Origin: Streptomyces acidicola
GTDB lineage: Bacteria > Actinomycetota > Actinomycetes > Streptomycetales > Streptomycetaceae
Assembly: GCF_009377235.1 (NCBI RefSeq)
Contig: NZ_VMNX01000008.1
Location: forward strand, 1 to 64,000
DNA: 64,000 nt
Direction of reading: 5' to 3'
The notes beneath the pieces are model-generated. The model was given only the letters and a program-made list of their open reading frames with translations. It was not told the origin of the DNA and searched no databases. The first letter of the stretch is position 1, and each line of letters starts with the position of its first letter. The position numbers and the translations under genes were made by a program. This document shows positions 8,422-17,508 of the stretch, one piece after another.

Positions 8422-9732
8422 ATGACCCCCAAAACCCCCATGGCCACGCATGTCACGACGCAGGAGGCCCCCCGGACCGCTCTGCGGGTCCGCAACGCCC
8501 GGCTCATCGACGGCACGGGCGCGGGCCCCGTCGACGACGCTGTCGTCACGATCGATGCCCAGGGAACCATCACCTACGCCGGTCCCGCCGCCACGGCGCC
8601 CGCGGCGGACGAGGACGCGGCCGGCACCCGCGTCGTCGACGCCGGCGGTCGCACCGTCCTGCCCGGTTTCTTCGACTGCCATGTCCACCTCGCCTACGCG
8701 CAGGGTTCGCCGCCGAGCCGCCGTGCGGAGCTCGACCCCGTCCTGGTCACTCTGGACACGGTCGCCCGGCTGCGCCAGACCCTGGACGCGGGCATCACCA
8801 CCGCCCGTGACCTGGGCGGTCTGTCGGCGGGCTTCCGTACGGCCGTCGAGAGCGGCCGGGTCGTGGGGCCGAGGCTGCACACGGCCGTGCGGATCATCAG
8901 TCACACCGGCGGGCACGCGGACGTCCGTCTGCCCGACGGCACCGATCTGAGCGCCGGGATGTCGGAGATCGCCGACAGCACCGACGCGGCCCGGCTGGCC
9001 GTGCGCCGGGTGCTGCGCGACGGCGCCGACCTGGTGAAGGTCTGCGCCACCGGTGGCATGGGCAGTCCCTACGACGATCCCGACGACGAGGGCCTGTTGG
9101 AGGAGGAGATCCGGGCCGTCGTCGACGAGGCCGGCCGCCACGGCGGCAAGCCGGTCGCCGCCCACGCACAGGGCAACGCCGGCATCCTCACCGCCCTGCG
9201 CGCCGGCGTCACCAGCATCGAGCACGGCTACGGGCTCGACGAGCGGGCCCTGGACATGGCGGGTGAGCAGGGCACCTTCGTCGTGCCGACGCTGTCCACC
9301 GTGTACGCGGGCATCAACAAGGACACGATGCCGGACTACCACTACCAGAAGAAGACCCGCTGGTCCGGTGTCACGAAGGAGAACATCGGCCGGGCCATCG
9401 AGTACGGTGCCCGGATCGCGCTCGGCACCGACGCCGCCGTCGGCCCGCACGGCGTGAACCTGATGGAACTCAGCTATCTCGTCGACCTCGGCATGGACCC
9501 CATGGCCGCCATCGTCGCCGGCACCCGCACCTCCGCCGAGCTCCTCGGTGTCGCCGACCGGCTGGGCACCCTCGCCGCCGGCCGCACCGGAGACCTCGTC
9601 ATCTGCGACGGCGATCCGCTCACGGACATCGGCGTCCTCGGCGATCCCGCCAACATCGTCTGCGTCATCCAGGACGGCGTCGTCCGGAAGGACCTTCTGC
9701 TCCCAGCGGCACCGACCGGAAGGCAGCCCTGA
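8422..9732 (+). CDS. Metal-dependent amidohydrolase (imidazolonepropionase/prolidase-like)
   Basis: A 436-residue amidohydrolase-superfamily enzyme that hydrolyses an amide or peptide bond. It has the metal site HVH (residues 87-89), a Lys in LVKVCATGG likely to be the carboxylated bridging ligand, AAHAQG and SIEHGYGL His ligands, and the final Asp in LGTDAAVG. This pattern fits the group that includes Xaa-Pro dipeptidases and arginine carboxypeptidases. No signal peptide is present, so it acts in the cytoplasm. The ATG at 8422 follows GGAGGAG; an ATG at 8440 is possible. Its stop overlaps the start of the AbgT-type transporter by 1 bp (TGATG), suggesting that the transporter imports its substrate. 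Confidence 0.88.
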   Translation: MTPKTPMATHVTTQEAPRTALRVRNARLIDGTGAGPVDDAVVTIDAQGTITYAGPAATAPAADEDAAGTRVVDAGGRTVLPGFFDCHVHLAYAQGSPPSRRAELDPVLVTLDTVARLRQTLDAGITTARDLGGLSAGFRTAVESGRVVGPRLHTAVRIISHTGGHADVRLPDGTDLSAGMSEIADSTDAARLAVRRVLRDGADLVKVCATGGMGSPYDDPDDEGLLEEEIRAVVDEAGRHGGKPVAAHAQGNAGILTALRAGVTSIEHGYGLDERALDMAGEQGTFVVPTLSTVYAGINKDTMPDYHYQKKTRWSGVTKENIGRAIEYGARIALGTDAAVGPHGVNLMELSYLVDLGMDPMAAIVAGTRTSAELLGVADRLGTLAAGRTGDLVICDGDPLTDIGVLGDPANIVCVIQDGVVRKDLLLPAAPTGRQP

Positions 9733-11312
9733 TGTCCTCAACCACCGACCTCCCAGCACCCGGCAGACAGTCCCCCGGCTCCGAACGGCCGACCGGCATC
9801 GACCGCGTGCTCGCTGCGATCGAGCGGTTGGGCAACGCGCTGCCCAACCCGATCATCCTGTTCACCGGCCTGTTCGTGATCCTGGCCGTCATCTCCACCG
9901 CGCTCGCGCTGGCCGACGTGACCGTCACCGTCCCCGGCACCGACGAGACGAAGGCCGTCACCGGGCTGTTCACCGGCGAGGGCATGCGCTGGCTGACCGA
10001 GAACCTGGTCACCAACTTCGCCACGTTCCCGCCCATCGCCGCCGTACTGCTCATGATCATGGCGGTGGGCGTCGCGGAGAAGGCCGGGCTCCTGGAGACC
10101 GTCATGCGGGCCACTCTGGCCCGTGCGCCGCGCGCGGTGCTGCCGTACCTGGTGGCGCTGATCGCCTGCCAGGCGCACATGATCAGCGACGTCGCCGCGA
10201 TCGTGCTGCCGCCGCTGGCCGCCGTGGTCTTCAAGAGCGCCGGACGGCACCCCGTGGCCGGGCTGATCGGCGGTTTCGCGTGCGTCGGCGCGGGCTATGC
10301 GGCAGGGTTCACCATCGGTTCGCTGGACGCCCTGTACATCGGCATCACCCAGCAGGCGGCCGCGGTCCTCCCTGCCGCCCAGGGCCTCGATCTGCACCTG
10401 CTCGTCAACTACTACTTCACCGCGGCCAGCAGCCTCGTCCTCGGCCTGCTCGGCGGCTTCCTCATCAGCCGCGTCCTCGAACCGCGCCTCGGCACATACG
10501 ACCCGTCCACGGCCGCCGAGGACGAGTCCGAGCAGCAGGACCTCACCCTCACCCCGGTCCAGCGCCGCGGGCTGCTGCTCACCGCCCTTGTCGTCGTCCT
10601 CTACGCGGGCGCGGTCCTGTCCCTGTGGCTGCCCGAGGGCGCCCCGCTGCGCGGCGAGGGCGGGGCGCTCGTGCCCTCGCCGCTGCTCACCGGCATCGTC
10701 CCGGTGCTGTTCGGCGCGTTCCTGCTGGCGGGGCTCACCTACGGCTTCACGGTGAAGGCGCTGTCCGGCTCGGAGGGCGTGGTCACGGCCATGTCCGACT
10801 CCGTGCGGAACATGGCCGGCTACATCGTCCTCATGTTCGTCGCCGCCCAGGTCATCGCCCTGTTCAACTGGTCCAACGTCGGCATCCTGCTCGCCGTGAA
10901 GGCCGCGGCGGGCCTCGACTCCATCGGTCTGACCGGTTTCTGGGCGCTGGTGGCGTTCGTCCTCCTGGCGGCCTGTCTGAACCTGTTCATCGTGTCCGGG
11001 TCCGCGCTGTGGTCGCTGGTCGGGCCCGTGTTCGTCCCGGCGTTCATGCTCCTCGGTATGAGCCCGGCCCTCAGCCAGGCCGCCTTCCGCATCGGCGACT
11101 CGGCCACCGGCATCATCACGCCGATGAACCCGTACGTCTTCCTGCTCCTGGCGCTGCTGCGCCGCTACGAGCCGGATGCACGGCTGGGCACGCTCATCGC
11201 CCGGCTGTCGATCTTCACGGTGCCGTTCCTGGTGGTGTGGCTGGCGATCCTGGGGATCTTCTACGGGTTCGATCTGCCGCTCGGGCCCGGTGCGCATATC
11301 GGCCTGAAGTGA
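9732..11312 (+). CDS. AbgT family transporter
   Basis: A 526-residue inner-membrane transporter with about 11-13 hydrophobic segments. The family includes E. coli AbgT (p-aminobenzoyl-glutamate uptake) and MtrF (antimetabolite efflux). Typical stretches are NALPNPIILFTGLFVIL near residue 40, MIMAVGVAEKAGLLE, CQAHMISDVAAIVLPPL and GDSATGIITPMNPYVFLLL near the C-terminus. It is co-translated with the amidohydrolase, so import of an N-acyl amino acid or dipeptide, cut in the cytoplasm, is the simplest model. Import rather than efflux is inferred from the operon only. Confidence 0.88.
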   Translation: MSSTTDLPAPGRQSPGSERPTGIDRVLAAIERLGNALPNPIILFTGLFVILAVISTALALADVTVTVPGTDETKAVTGLFTGEGMRWLTENLVTNFATFPPIAAVLLMIMAVGVAEKAGLLETVMRATLARAPRAVLPYLVALIACQAHMISDVAAIVLPPLAAVVFKSAGRHPVAGLIGGFACVGAGYAAGFTIGSLDALYIGITQQAAAVLPAAQGLDLHLLVNYYFTAASSLVLGLLGGFLISRVLEPRLGTYDPSTAAEDESEQQDLTLTPVQRRGLLLTALVVVLYAGAVLSLWLPEGAPLRGEGGALVPSPLLTGIVPVLFGAFLLAGLTYGFTVKALSGSEGVVTAMSDSVRNMAGYIVLMFVAAQVIALFNWSNVGILLAVKAAAGLDSIGLTGFWALVAFVLLAACLNLFIVSGSALWSLVGPVFVPAFMLLGMSPALSQAAFRIGDSATGIITPMNPYVFLLLALLRRYEPDARLGTLIARLSIFTVPFLVVWLAILGIFYGFDLPLGPGAHIGLK

Positions 11313-11332
11313 CGGAACCTGATGTGACGGGA

Positions 11333-11367
11333 GGTCCGCCCAGGCCCGGTTCAGGCCTGGGCGGACC
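11333..11367. terminator. Strong bidirectional hairpin terminator
   Basis: A perfect 14-bp stem, GGTCCGCCCAGGCC at 11333-11346 and its complement at 11354-11367, with a 7-nt loop. It lies between the convergent AbgT-type and alpha/beta hydrolase genes and includes the last codons and stop of the hydrolase. It also marks the left border of the catabolic island. Confidence 0.8.
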
Positions 11368-12151
11368 ATTCCAGCACGACCTCGGCGAACTCCCCGGGCA
11401 GCTGCTCGGGGACGGGCACGTGACCGCCGGACAGGACGCGGGTCTCGCAGCCGAGAGCCGCGGCGAACCTCTCCAGGGCGGGCAGGGAGTAGTGGTCGCC
11501 GGGGGCGCAGACGGCGAGGGTGCGGGCGGTGATACCGGGCAGCCGCTGGTCCATCGCGTACTGCCGCACTGCCACATGGCCCTCCTCCACCCGGTCCAGG
11601 ACGGTCAGCGCGTCGACCATGAACCGGGTGAGGGCGGCCTCCTCCCCGCTCGCGTAGAACTCGCGGCGCCGGTTCCACAGCTGAAGCAGGTGCGAGCCGT
11701 CCGGCTTGGGGTCGACGTGGTCGATCTGCTTGCGCTCCGCCGCCGTGCGCCGCTTCTCCTCGTCGATGAAGGGTGTGGCGGAGAGCAGGAGGCTCGCCAC
11801 CCGGTCCCCCAGCCGCGCGGCGAGTTCGACGGCGATCACGCCGCCCGTGTGGTGGCCGACGAGGTGGAAGCGTTCCAGTCCGAGTACGTCGGCCAGGGCC
11901 TCGGCGGCGTCGGCGAAGCGCTCGATCGAGTGGGGCCCCTCGGGCTTCGCGGAGGCGCCGAAGCCCAGGGTGTCCATGGCGATGGCGCGGCGTGCGGTGC
12001 CGACGCGCGGCAGCACGTGGAGGTACTCGGTCCACGAGCGTGGGGTCTGGTGGAGCATGAGCACGGGCTCCTCGCCCGTACCGCCGCATTCCGCGTAGTG
12101 CAACTGCCCGAAGGGGCTGGGGACATAGCCCTTGCGCACGGTGTCCGTCAT
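11351..12151 (-). CDS. Alpha/beta hydrolase with atypical nucleophile elbow
   Basis: A 266-residue alpha/beta-hydrolase-fold protein, last gene of the seven-gene leftward operon. The oxyanion region reads LMLHQTPRSWTEYL, the acid segment CAPGDHYSLP and the His segment SGGHVPVPEQLPGEF. The nucleophile elbow, normally G-x-S-x-G, reads VGHHTGGV: residue 101, where Ser is expected, is His, followed by Thr102. Either the enzyme uses another nucleophile or it has lost ordinary esterase chemistry. It overlaps the LLM gene upstream by 4 bp. Operon position suggests action on a ring-derived intermediate, but no substrate can be named. Confidence 0.8.
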   Translation of the reverse strand: MTDTVRKGYVPSPFGQLHYAECGGTGEEPVLMLHQTPRSWTEYLHVLPRVGTARRAIAMDTLGFGASAKPEGPHSIERFADAAEALADVLGLERFHLVGHHTGGVIAVELAARLGDRVASLLLSATPFIDEEKRRTAAERKQIDHVDPKPDGSHLLQLWNRRREFYASGEEAALTRFMVDALTVLDRVEEGHVAVRQYAMDQRLPGITARTLAVCAPGDHYSLPALERFAAALGCETRVLSGGHVPVPEQLPGEFAEVVLEWSAQA

Positions 12152-13224
12152 CGGTAATCCGCTTTCGCTTCAGTGGTCCGGGACAACGCCGGCAGCACGG
12201 AGGTGCCGACGGCCTCGATCAGGTCGCTGGGAGGGTCGTAGGAGCCGACGTGCTGGAGGAACACTCCGGTGACACCGGTGGTGTGCAGGGCGCGCAGGCG
12301 TTCGGTGATCTGCTCGGCGGTGCCGAACAGGCAGAACTCCTCGGCGAACCGAACGGCCGCCTCGTCGCTGATCCATGCCGAGCAGATGTCGACAGCGGCG
12401 TCCCAGTCCTCCGCGTGCACGAGGTCCGGGTAGACCCCGCCGATCGTGGCGGGCACCTGGACGTCGATTCCGGCGAGGGCGAGGAAGGTCGCACCGCCGT
12501 TCTGGGCGATCGACGCGCAGATGGGCTTGATCCGGCGGGCCTCGGCCTCGATGTCGTCGGTCACCGCGCAGTACGCGGAGACCGTCAGGGGGATGGTGTC
12601 GGCGTTCCGGCCCGCCGCCTCGGCGCCCTCGCGCACCCGCGCGGTCGCTCCTTCCAGGGTCCTCGGTGAGACCCCGCTGAGGAGGATCACACCGTCGGCG
12701 ACCTCTCCGGCGAGCCGCAGGTTCCTCGGCCCGCTCGCGGCGAGGTGCAGTGGAACCTCGGGGCGTGGGTCACGCAGCCGCGAGCGAACCGTGCTGCTCC
12801 CGGAGACCTCGAAGTCCCACTCTCGGCCGTCGAGCAGGGCGCGCAGCATGCCGAGCCCCTCGCGCATCGCCGCCGAGGTGGTCTGGCGCAGGCCGATCGG
12901 TCCGACGGAGCTGTTGCCCACGCCGAGGCCGAGAGTGAAACGGCCGGGGGCGAGTTCCGCGACACTGCGGGCGGCCGAGGCGACGACGGCCGGGTGCCGG
13001 GTCGCCAGGTTGGTGACCGCGGTGCCGAGACCGATCCGCTCGGTGCCCAGGGCGGCGGCGGTCAGGGTGGTGAACACGTCCCGCCACAGCAGTTGGGAGT
13101 CGGGGAACCAGACGTCGTCGAAGCCGAGCCGCTCCGCTCGCCGTACGGTCTCGACCACACGGTCCGCGCGGTCGCAGGGCGGGACCCGGACGCCGACGCG
13201 GAGGGGGATGCCCGGCGCCGTCAT
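12148..13224 (-). CDS. LLM class flavin-dependent oxidoreductase
   Basis: A 358-residue luciferase-like TIM-barrel enzyme that uses F420 or reduced FMN. Characteristic parts are [16 protein letters not shown], the long active-site stretch [36 protein letters not shown] and [20 protein letters not shown]. The arrangement is closest by eye to F420-type reductases and alkanal-monooxygenase-like proteins. The ATG at 13224 overlaps the aldolase stop by 4 bp and the end overlaps the next hydrolase by 4 bp. It may perform an extra oxidation or reduction of a catabolic intermediate. The flavin source is unclear, since no dedicated flavin reductase is adjacent. Confidence 0.88.
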   Translation of the reverse strand: MTAPGIPLRVGVRVPPCDRADRVVETVRRAERLGFDDVWFPDSQLLWRDVFTTLTAAALGTERIGLGTAVTNLATRHPAVVASAARSVAELAPGRFTLGLGVGNSSVGPIGLRQTTSAAMREGLGMLRALLDGREWDFEVSGSSTVRSRLRDPRPEVPLHLAASGPRNLRLAGEVADGVILLSGVSPRTLEGATARVREGAEAAGRNADTIPLTVSAYCAVTDDIEAEARRIKPICASIAQNGGATFLALAGIDVQVPATIGGVYPDLVHAEDWDAAVDICSAWISDEAAVRFAEEFCLFGTAEQITERLRALHTTGVTGVFLQHVGSYDPPSDLIEAVGTSVLPALSRTTEAKADYR

Positions 13225-14234
13225 GCCCGCCCCTCCCCCACCAGGTCGAGGGCGATGTCGGTGATCATGTCCTCCTGGCCGCCGACCATGCCGCGCCGGC
13301 CCACCTCGACGAGGATGGTGCGGGTGTCGAGGCCGTAGCGGGCGGCGGCGGTCTCGGCGTGGCGCAGGAAGCTGGAGTACACGCCCGCGTAGCCGAGGGT
13401 GAGGGTCTCGCGGTCGACGCGGACGGGGCGGTCCTGGAGGGGGCGTACGAGGTCGTCGGCGGCGTCCATGAGCGGGAACAGGTCGCAGCCGTGCTCCCAG
13501 CCCATCAGGTCGGCGACCGCGACGAACGCCTCCAGCGGGCAGTTCCCGGCGCCCGCGCCCTGACCGGCCAGCGAGGCGTCGACACGGGTGACGCCCTCCT
13601 CGACGGCGACGACGCTGTTGGCCACGCCGAGGCCGAGGTTGTGGTGGGCGTGGATGCCCAGCTCCGTGTCCGGGGACAGGACGTCGCGGTAGGCGCGGAA
13701 GCGGTCGCGTACGCCGTCCATGGTGAGCCGGCCGCCGGAGTCGGTGACGTACACGCAGTGGGCGCCGTAGGACTCCATCAGGTGGGCCTGGCGAGCCAGT
13801 TCGGCGGGTTCGGCCAGGTGGGACATCATCAGGAACCCGGCGACGTCCATGCCCAACTCCCGGGCGGCGGCGATGTGCTGGGCGGCGATGTCGGCCTCGG
13901 TGCAGTGGGTGGCTATGCGTACCGAGCGGATGCCGAGGGTGTGGGCCTGCTTGAGGTCGTGCAGGGTGCCGATGCCGGGCAGCAGCAGGGTGGTGGGGGT
14001 GGCCTGGTGCACGGCGTCGGTGACGGCCTCGATCCACTCCCAGTCGGTGTGGGCGCCGACGCCGTAGGTGATGCTGGAGCCGGACAGGCCGTCGCCATGG
14101 GCGATCTCGATGGCACGGACCCCGGCGGTGTCGAGTGCGGCGGCGATGGTGCGGGCCTGCTCGACGGTGTAACGGTGCCGGATGGCGTGCATGCCGTCGC
14201 GCAGGGTGACGTCCTGGACGTACAAGCCGGTCAC
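13221..14234 (-). CDS. dmpG: 4-hydroxy-2-oxovalerate aldolase
   Basis: A 337-residue DmpG/BphI/MhpE-type aldolase that splits 4-hydroxy-2-oxovalerate into pyruvate and acetaldehyde. The HMGL-like TIM barrel has the N-terminal metal/substrate motif [12 protein letters not shown], a catalytic His in AIRHRYT, the metal pair in [11 protein letters not shown] and the C-terminal communication domain ([13 protein letters not shown]). The GTG at 14234 overlaps the stop of the acetaldehyde dehydrogenase gene by 4 bp (GTGA). These two enzymes form a channelling complex in known systems, in agreement with this coupling. It is the last common step of meta-cleavage pathways. Confidence 0.95.
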   Translation of the reverse strand: MTGLYVQDVTLRDGMHAIRHRYTVEQARTIAAALDTAGVRAIEIAHGDGLSGSSITYGVGAHTDWEWIEAVTDAVHQATPTTLLLPGIGTLHDLKQAHTLGIRSVRIATHCTEADIAAQHIAAARELGMDVAGFLMMSHLAEPAELARQAHLMESYGAHCVYVTDSGGRLTMDGVRDRFRAYRDVLSPDTELGIHAHHNLGLGVANSVVAVEEGVTRVDASLAGQGAGAGNCPLEAFVAVADLMGWEHGCDLFPLMDAADDLVRPLQDRPVRVDRETLTLGYAGVYSSFLRHAETAAARYGLDTRTILVEVGRRGMVGGQEDMITDIALDLVGEGRA

Positions 14235-15181
14235 TTGGCGGCCTCCGTGGTGTGGTGGGCGGCCAGGCGTTCCGCGGTGCGCAGCGCGGCCGAGGTCATG
14301 ATGTCGAGGTTTCCGGCGTAGGCGGGGAGGTAGTGGGCGGCGCCCTCGACCTCCAGGAACACCGACACCCTCAACGCGTCGGTGCCGACGGTGGCGGCGG
14401 GGCCCAGTGCGCGCAGCGGGTCGTCGGCGGCGATCCGGTCGAACTGCACCCGCTGCTTGAGCCGGTAGCCGGGCACGTATGCCTGGACCCGGCCGACCAT
14501 GGTCTCGACGGAGGCGGTCACGGCCTCCTCGTCGCACTCCGAGACCAGGCAGTGCACGGTGTCCCGCATGATCAGCGGGGGCTCGGCCGGGTTGAGGACA
14601 ATGATCGCCTTGCCCCGGGCGGCACCGCCGACCTGCTCGATGGCGCGGGCGGTGGTCTCGGTGAACTCGTCGATGTTCGCCCGGGTGCCGGGTCCGGCGG
14701 AGCGCGAGGCGATGGAGGCGACGATCTCGCCGTAGTGCACCGGGGTCACCGCCGAGACGGCCGCGACGATCGGGATGGTGGCCTGCCCGCCGCAGGTGAC
14801 CATGTTGACGTTCGGGGCGTCCAGGTGGGCGTCGCCGTTGACCGGGGGGATGACATAGGGGCCGATGGCGGCCGGTGTCAGGTCGACGAGGGTGCGGCCC
14901 AGCGGGCGCAGTACCTCCTCGTGGTGACGGTGCGCGCCCGCCGAGGTCGCGTCGAAGACGATGCCGACGTCGGCGAACTCGTCCAGCTCGACGAGCCCTT
15001 CGACGCCCTTGTGGGTGGTGGCGACCTTCAGGCGCCGTGCGCGCGCCAGGCCGTCGGAGTGCGGGTCGATCCCGGCCATCGCCGCCATCTCCAGGCTCTC
15101 CGACAGCCGCAGCACCTTGATCATGAGGTCGGTGCCGATGTTGCCCGAGCCGATGACGGCCACCTTGGTGCGGGTACTCAC
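14231..15181 (-). CDS. dmpF: Acetaldehyde dehydrogenase (acetylating)
   Basis: A 316-residue DmpF/BphJ/MhpF enzyme that converts acetaldehyde, CoA and NAD+ to acetyl-CoA. It has the Rossmann motif [14 protein letters not shown] at the N-terminus, the catalytic Cys in [12 protein letters not shown] (about residue 125) and the [12 protein letters not shown] segment near the partner-binding region. GTG at 15181 is the start: GGAAGGAGAG lies just upstream and the codon overlaps the hydratase stop by 4 bp. It pairs with the aldolase directly downstream. Together they deliver the island's ring carbon to central metabolism as acetyl-CoA and pyruvate. Confidence 0.95.
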   Translation of the reverse strand: MSTRTKVAVIGSGNIGTDLMIKVLRLSESLEMAAMAGIDPHSDGLARARRLKVATTHKGVEGLVELDEFADVGIVFDATSAGAHRHHEEVLRPLGRTLVDLTPAAIGPYVIPPVNGDAHLDAPNVNMVTCGGQATIPIVAAVSAVTPVHYGEIVASIASRSAGPGTRANIDEFTETTARAIEQVGGAARGKAIIVLNPAEPPLIMRDTVHCLVSECDEEAVTASVETMVGRVQAYVPGYRLKQRVQFDRIAADDPLRALGPAATVGTDALRVSVFLEVEGAAHYLPAYAGNLDIMTSAALRTAERLAAHHTTEAAK

Positions 15182-16011
15182 AGTCCCTCTCCTTCCGCTG
15201 CGAACTCGACCGCGAACTCGACTGCCACCCGGCCGAGTTGACTGATCCGTGCCTCGAACCGGTCGCCGGGGGCGGCAACCGCCATGGGCCCGAGCGCTCC
15301 CGTGAGCACCACGTCTCCGGCCCGCAGGGGATCGCCCCTGCCGGCCAGCGTGGAGGCGAGCCAGGCCGCGGCGCCCAGCGGGCTGCCGAGGCAGTCGGCG
15401 CCGGTGCCCTCGGACACGACCTCGCCGCCCCGGGTCATCGTCATCCGGACACCGCGCAGGTCCAGGCCCGACAGGGGCACGGGTGTGCCGCCGAGCACGA
15501 AGAGTCCGCTGGAGGCGTTGTCGGCGACGGTGTCGACGAGGCGGATGTCCCAGCCCTCGATCCGGCTGTCCACGATCTCCAGCGCGGGCAGCGCGAAGTC
15601 GACCGCCCGCAGGATGTCGGCCACTGTGCACTCGGCGTGCGGCAGATCGGCGCCTATGACCAGCGCGACCTCCGCCTCCACCTTGGGCTGGAGCAGCCGT
15701 CCGGCGGCCACCACGCCTGACTCCGGGACCGCCATGTCGGCGAAGAGCGCCCCGAAGTCGGGCTGGTCCACGCCGAGTTGCCGCTGCACGGCGGGGGAGG
15801 TGAGCCCGATCTTGCGGCCGACGATCCGCCGTCCGGCCGCGAGCCCTCGCTCGACGTTCACCCGCTGCACCGCGTACGCGGTGTCGATGTCGCCCTCGGG
15901 GAGCAGGGAGCGTACGGGAGGGCAGGTCCTGCCCGTGCGGGCGGCTTCGGACAGGGTGTCGGCCGCCTTGACCACGTCGGGAGCGGCCTTGAGTACCTCG
16001 CGGGCCGTCAT
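15178..16011 (-). CDS. dmpE: 2-hydroxypenta-2,4-dienoate hydratase
   Basis: A 277-residue member of the DmpE/MhpD hydratase group (FAH fold), adding water to 2-hydroxypenta-2,4-dienoate to give 4-hydroxy-2-oxovalerate. Motifs include [20 protein letters not shown] (about 65-84), the acidic metal ligands in [11 protein letters not shown], and [14 protein letters not shown]. Its position directly before the dehydrogenase/aldolase pair supports this over the similar 4-oxalocrotonate decarboxylase. It overlaps the ferredoxin gene by 4 bp upstream and the dehydrogenase by 4 bp downstream. The substrate would come from the C-C hydrolases elsewhere in the island. Confidence 0.92.
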   Translation of the reverse strand: MTAREVLKAAPDVVKAADTLSEAARTGRTCPPVRSLLPEGDIDTAYAVQRVNVERGLAAGRRIVGRKIGLTSPAVQRQLGVDQPDFGALFADMAVPESGVVAAGRLLQPKVEAEVALVIGADLPHAECTVADILRAVDFALPALEIVDSRIEGWDIRLVDTVADNASSGLFVLGGTPVPLSGLDLRGVRMTMTRGGEVVSEGTGADCLGSPLGAAAWLASTLAGRGDPLRAGDVVLTGALGPMAVAAPGDRFEARISQLGRVAVEFAVEFAAEGEGL

Positions 16012-16334
16012 GCGCCCACCTTCGCGATCAGCGGGGAGTCGGCGTCGACGCGGCCGACTCCGCTCGCGCCGCCCGGTGTCCCGAGCGGCTCGCTCCGGCC
16101 GGGCAGCACCACTTCGAAGAACTGCTTGTTGTCCTCGCGGTGTCCGGGGTCCGCCTTCCGGTCGACCGTGATGGCCTGCTCGGGGCAGGCGATCTCGCAG
16201 GCGCCGCAGTCGATGCACTCGGTGGGGTTGATGTAGAGCTTGCGGGCACCTTCGTAGATGCAGTCGACCGGGCACTCCTCGACACAGGACCGGTCCATGA
16301 TGTCGACGCAGGCCGACCCGATGACGTAGGCCAT
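16008..16334 (-). CDS. 7Fe ferredoxin (3Fe-4S/4Fe-4S, FdxA type)
   Basis: A 108-residue ferredoxin. Cysteines 9, 17, 21, 25, 40, 43, 46 and 50 fit the bacterial seven-iron pattern: [21 protein letters not shown] and [13 protein letters not shown] short variable tail follows residue 60. It lies 1 bp after the TrxR-like reductase gene ends, so reductase and ferredoxin form an electron-transfer pair, most likely feeding the Rieske oxygenase of the island. That is unusual, because most Rieske oxygenases take electrons from a [2Fe-2S] ferredoxin, and none is present here. Confidence 0.93.
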   Translation of the reverse strand: MAYVIGSACVDIMDRSCVEECPVDCIYEGARKLYINPTECIDCGACEIACPEQAITVDRKADPGHREDNKQFFEVVLPGRSEPLGTPGGASGVGRVDADSPLIAKVGA

Positions 16335-16335
16335 C

Positions 16336-17361
16336 TCAGTTCTCCTTCTCGGTGGAGTGCCCGGGGAACAGTTGGGCCTCCGGGTCGATGACGGTGGCGG
16401 CGTTGTTGACCGCGGTGGCGACCTCGCCGAAGCCGACGGAGATGAGGCGCACCTTGCCCGGGTAGTCGGTGATGTCGCCCGCGGCGTAGACGCGGGGGAT
16501 GTTGGTGGCCATCCGGGTGTCGACGGCGATACGGCGTGCCCTCAGCGTCAGGCCCCAGTGCTGGAGCGGGCCGAGGTCGGCCTTGAAGCCGAGGGCCGCG
16601 ACGACGGTCTGTGCGGCCAGCAGGCGGGTGGTCCGGTCGAGCCGGTGCCGGATCTCCACGTGTTCCACATGCGAGGTGCCGTGCAGGACGCTCACTTCGG
16701 AGTCGGTGAGGATCTCGATGCCGAGGTCTCGGGCCTTCTCCACGGTGGCGCGGTGGGCGCGGAAGCGGTCGGTGCGGTGCACGAGCGTGACGGACCGGGC
16801 CACGGGGGCGAGGGTCACCGCCCAGTCGAAGGCGCTGTCGCCGCCGCCGACGATCACGACGTCCCGGTCGGTGTGGTCGGCGGGCTGCGCCACGAAGTAG
16901 ATCTGGCCGCGGCCGAGGAAGGCCTCGCCCGCCGGCAGTGGCCGGGGGGTGAACGTGCCCACTCCCCCGGTGATCACCACGGCCCCGGCGTGGACCTCGG
17001 TCCCCTGGTCGCTGCGGACGACGGGCAGGCCGTCGGCGTCGTGGGACAGTTCGGCCGCGCGCTGGCCGAGGAGGTGGACCGGCCCGTACGGTTCGGCCTG
17101 CGCGACCAGGTTGTCCACCAGGTCACGGCCGCGCACCGAGGGGAACCCGGCGATGTCGAAGATGGGTTTCTCGGGGTACATCGCGCTGATCTGGCCGCCG
17201 CACTGGGGCAGTACGTCCATGACCGCGACCCGAAGCCCGCGGAAGCCCGCGTAGTAGGTGCCGTAGAGGCCCGCGGGCCCGGCGCCGATGATCAGGACGT
17301 CGGTCTCGATCCGGTGCGACGACTCGTCCTTGGTCACCGGCATGTCGGAAAGAACGCTCAT
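16336..17361 (-). CDS. Ferredoxin-NAD(P)+ reductase, thioredoxin-reductase-like
   Basis: A 341-residue flavoprotein with an FAD Rossmann motif (VLIIGAGPAGLYGTYYAGF) and an NAD(P) motif (VVIVGGGDSAFDW, then VTLVHRTDRFRAH). It lacks the CxxC redox pair of true thioredoxin reductases, matching the YumC-type ferredoxin-NADP+ reductase family; the HRxxxRxH basic residues suggest NADPH. The start at 17361 (MSVLSDM) is chosen by frame; an ATG at 17343 is possible. It is the first gene of the leftward lower-pathway operon, and a copy of the 17-bp palindrome (17405-17421) sits 43 bp upstream. Confidence 0.9.
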   Translation of the reverse strand: MSVLSDMPVTKDESSHRIETDVLIIGAGPAGLYGTYYAGFRGLRVAVMDVLPQCGGQISAMYPEKPIFDIAGFPSVRGRDLVDNLVAQAEPYGPVHLLGQRAAELSHDADGLPVVRSDQGTEVHAGAVVITGGVGTFTPRPLPAGEAFLGRGQIYFVAQPADHTDRDVVIVGGGDSAFDWAVTLAPVARSVTLVHRTDRFRAHRATVEKARDLGIEILTDSEVSVLHGTSHVEHVEIRHRLDRTTRLLAAQTVVAALGFKADLGPLQHWGLTLRARRIAVDTRMATNIPRVYAAGDITDYPGKVRLISVGFGEVATAVNNAATVIDPEAQLFPGHSTEKEN

Positions 17362-17404
17362 GCTCCGGAGGCTAGGGAGGGCCTCGGTACCGCCCAATGA
17401 GTTC

Positions 17405-17421
17405 GTTCCGGTGAGCAGGAC
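17405..17421. promoter_or_regulatory. Island palindrome, copy 1
   Basis: GTTCCGGTGAGCAGGAC, one of four relatives of the palindrome GTTCCGCT-N-AGCGGAAC. It lies in the divergent gap between the ferredoxin reductase operon (start 17361) and the first substrate-binding lipoprotein (start 17509). Proposed operator of the island's IclR-type regulator. Confidence 0.6.
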
Positions 17422-17508
17422 GCTCTGCTTATGCCCGGCGGGCCGGCACTGGGAGGGTCGGCGGGCCGGCACCCCCCGCTCACCATTCCCCGCCCTGGGA
17501 GGATGAAG

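Noticed and set aside
9738..12089. Very long reading frames antisense to the AbgT-type and hydrolase genes, and similar long frames opposite SpoIIE, CoA-transferase and GH95-like genes
   Set aside because: At this GC content open antisense frames are expected; they are Arg/Pro/Gly-rich, lack ribosome sites and family motifs, and the opposite strand carries clear genes.
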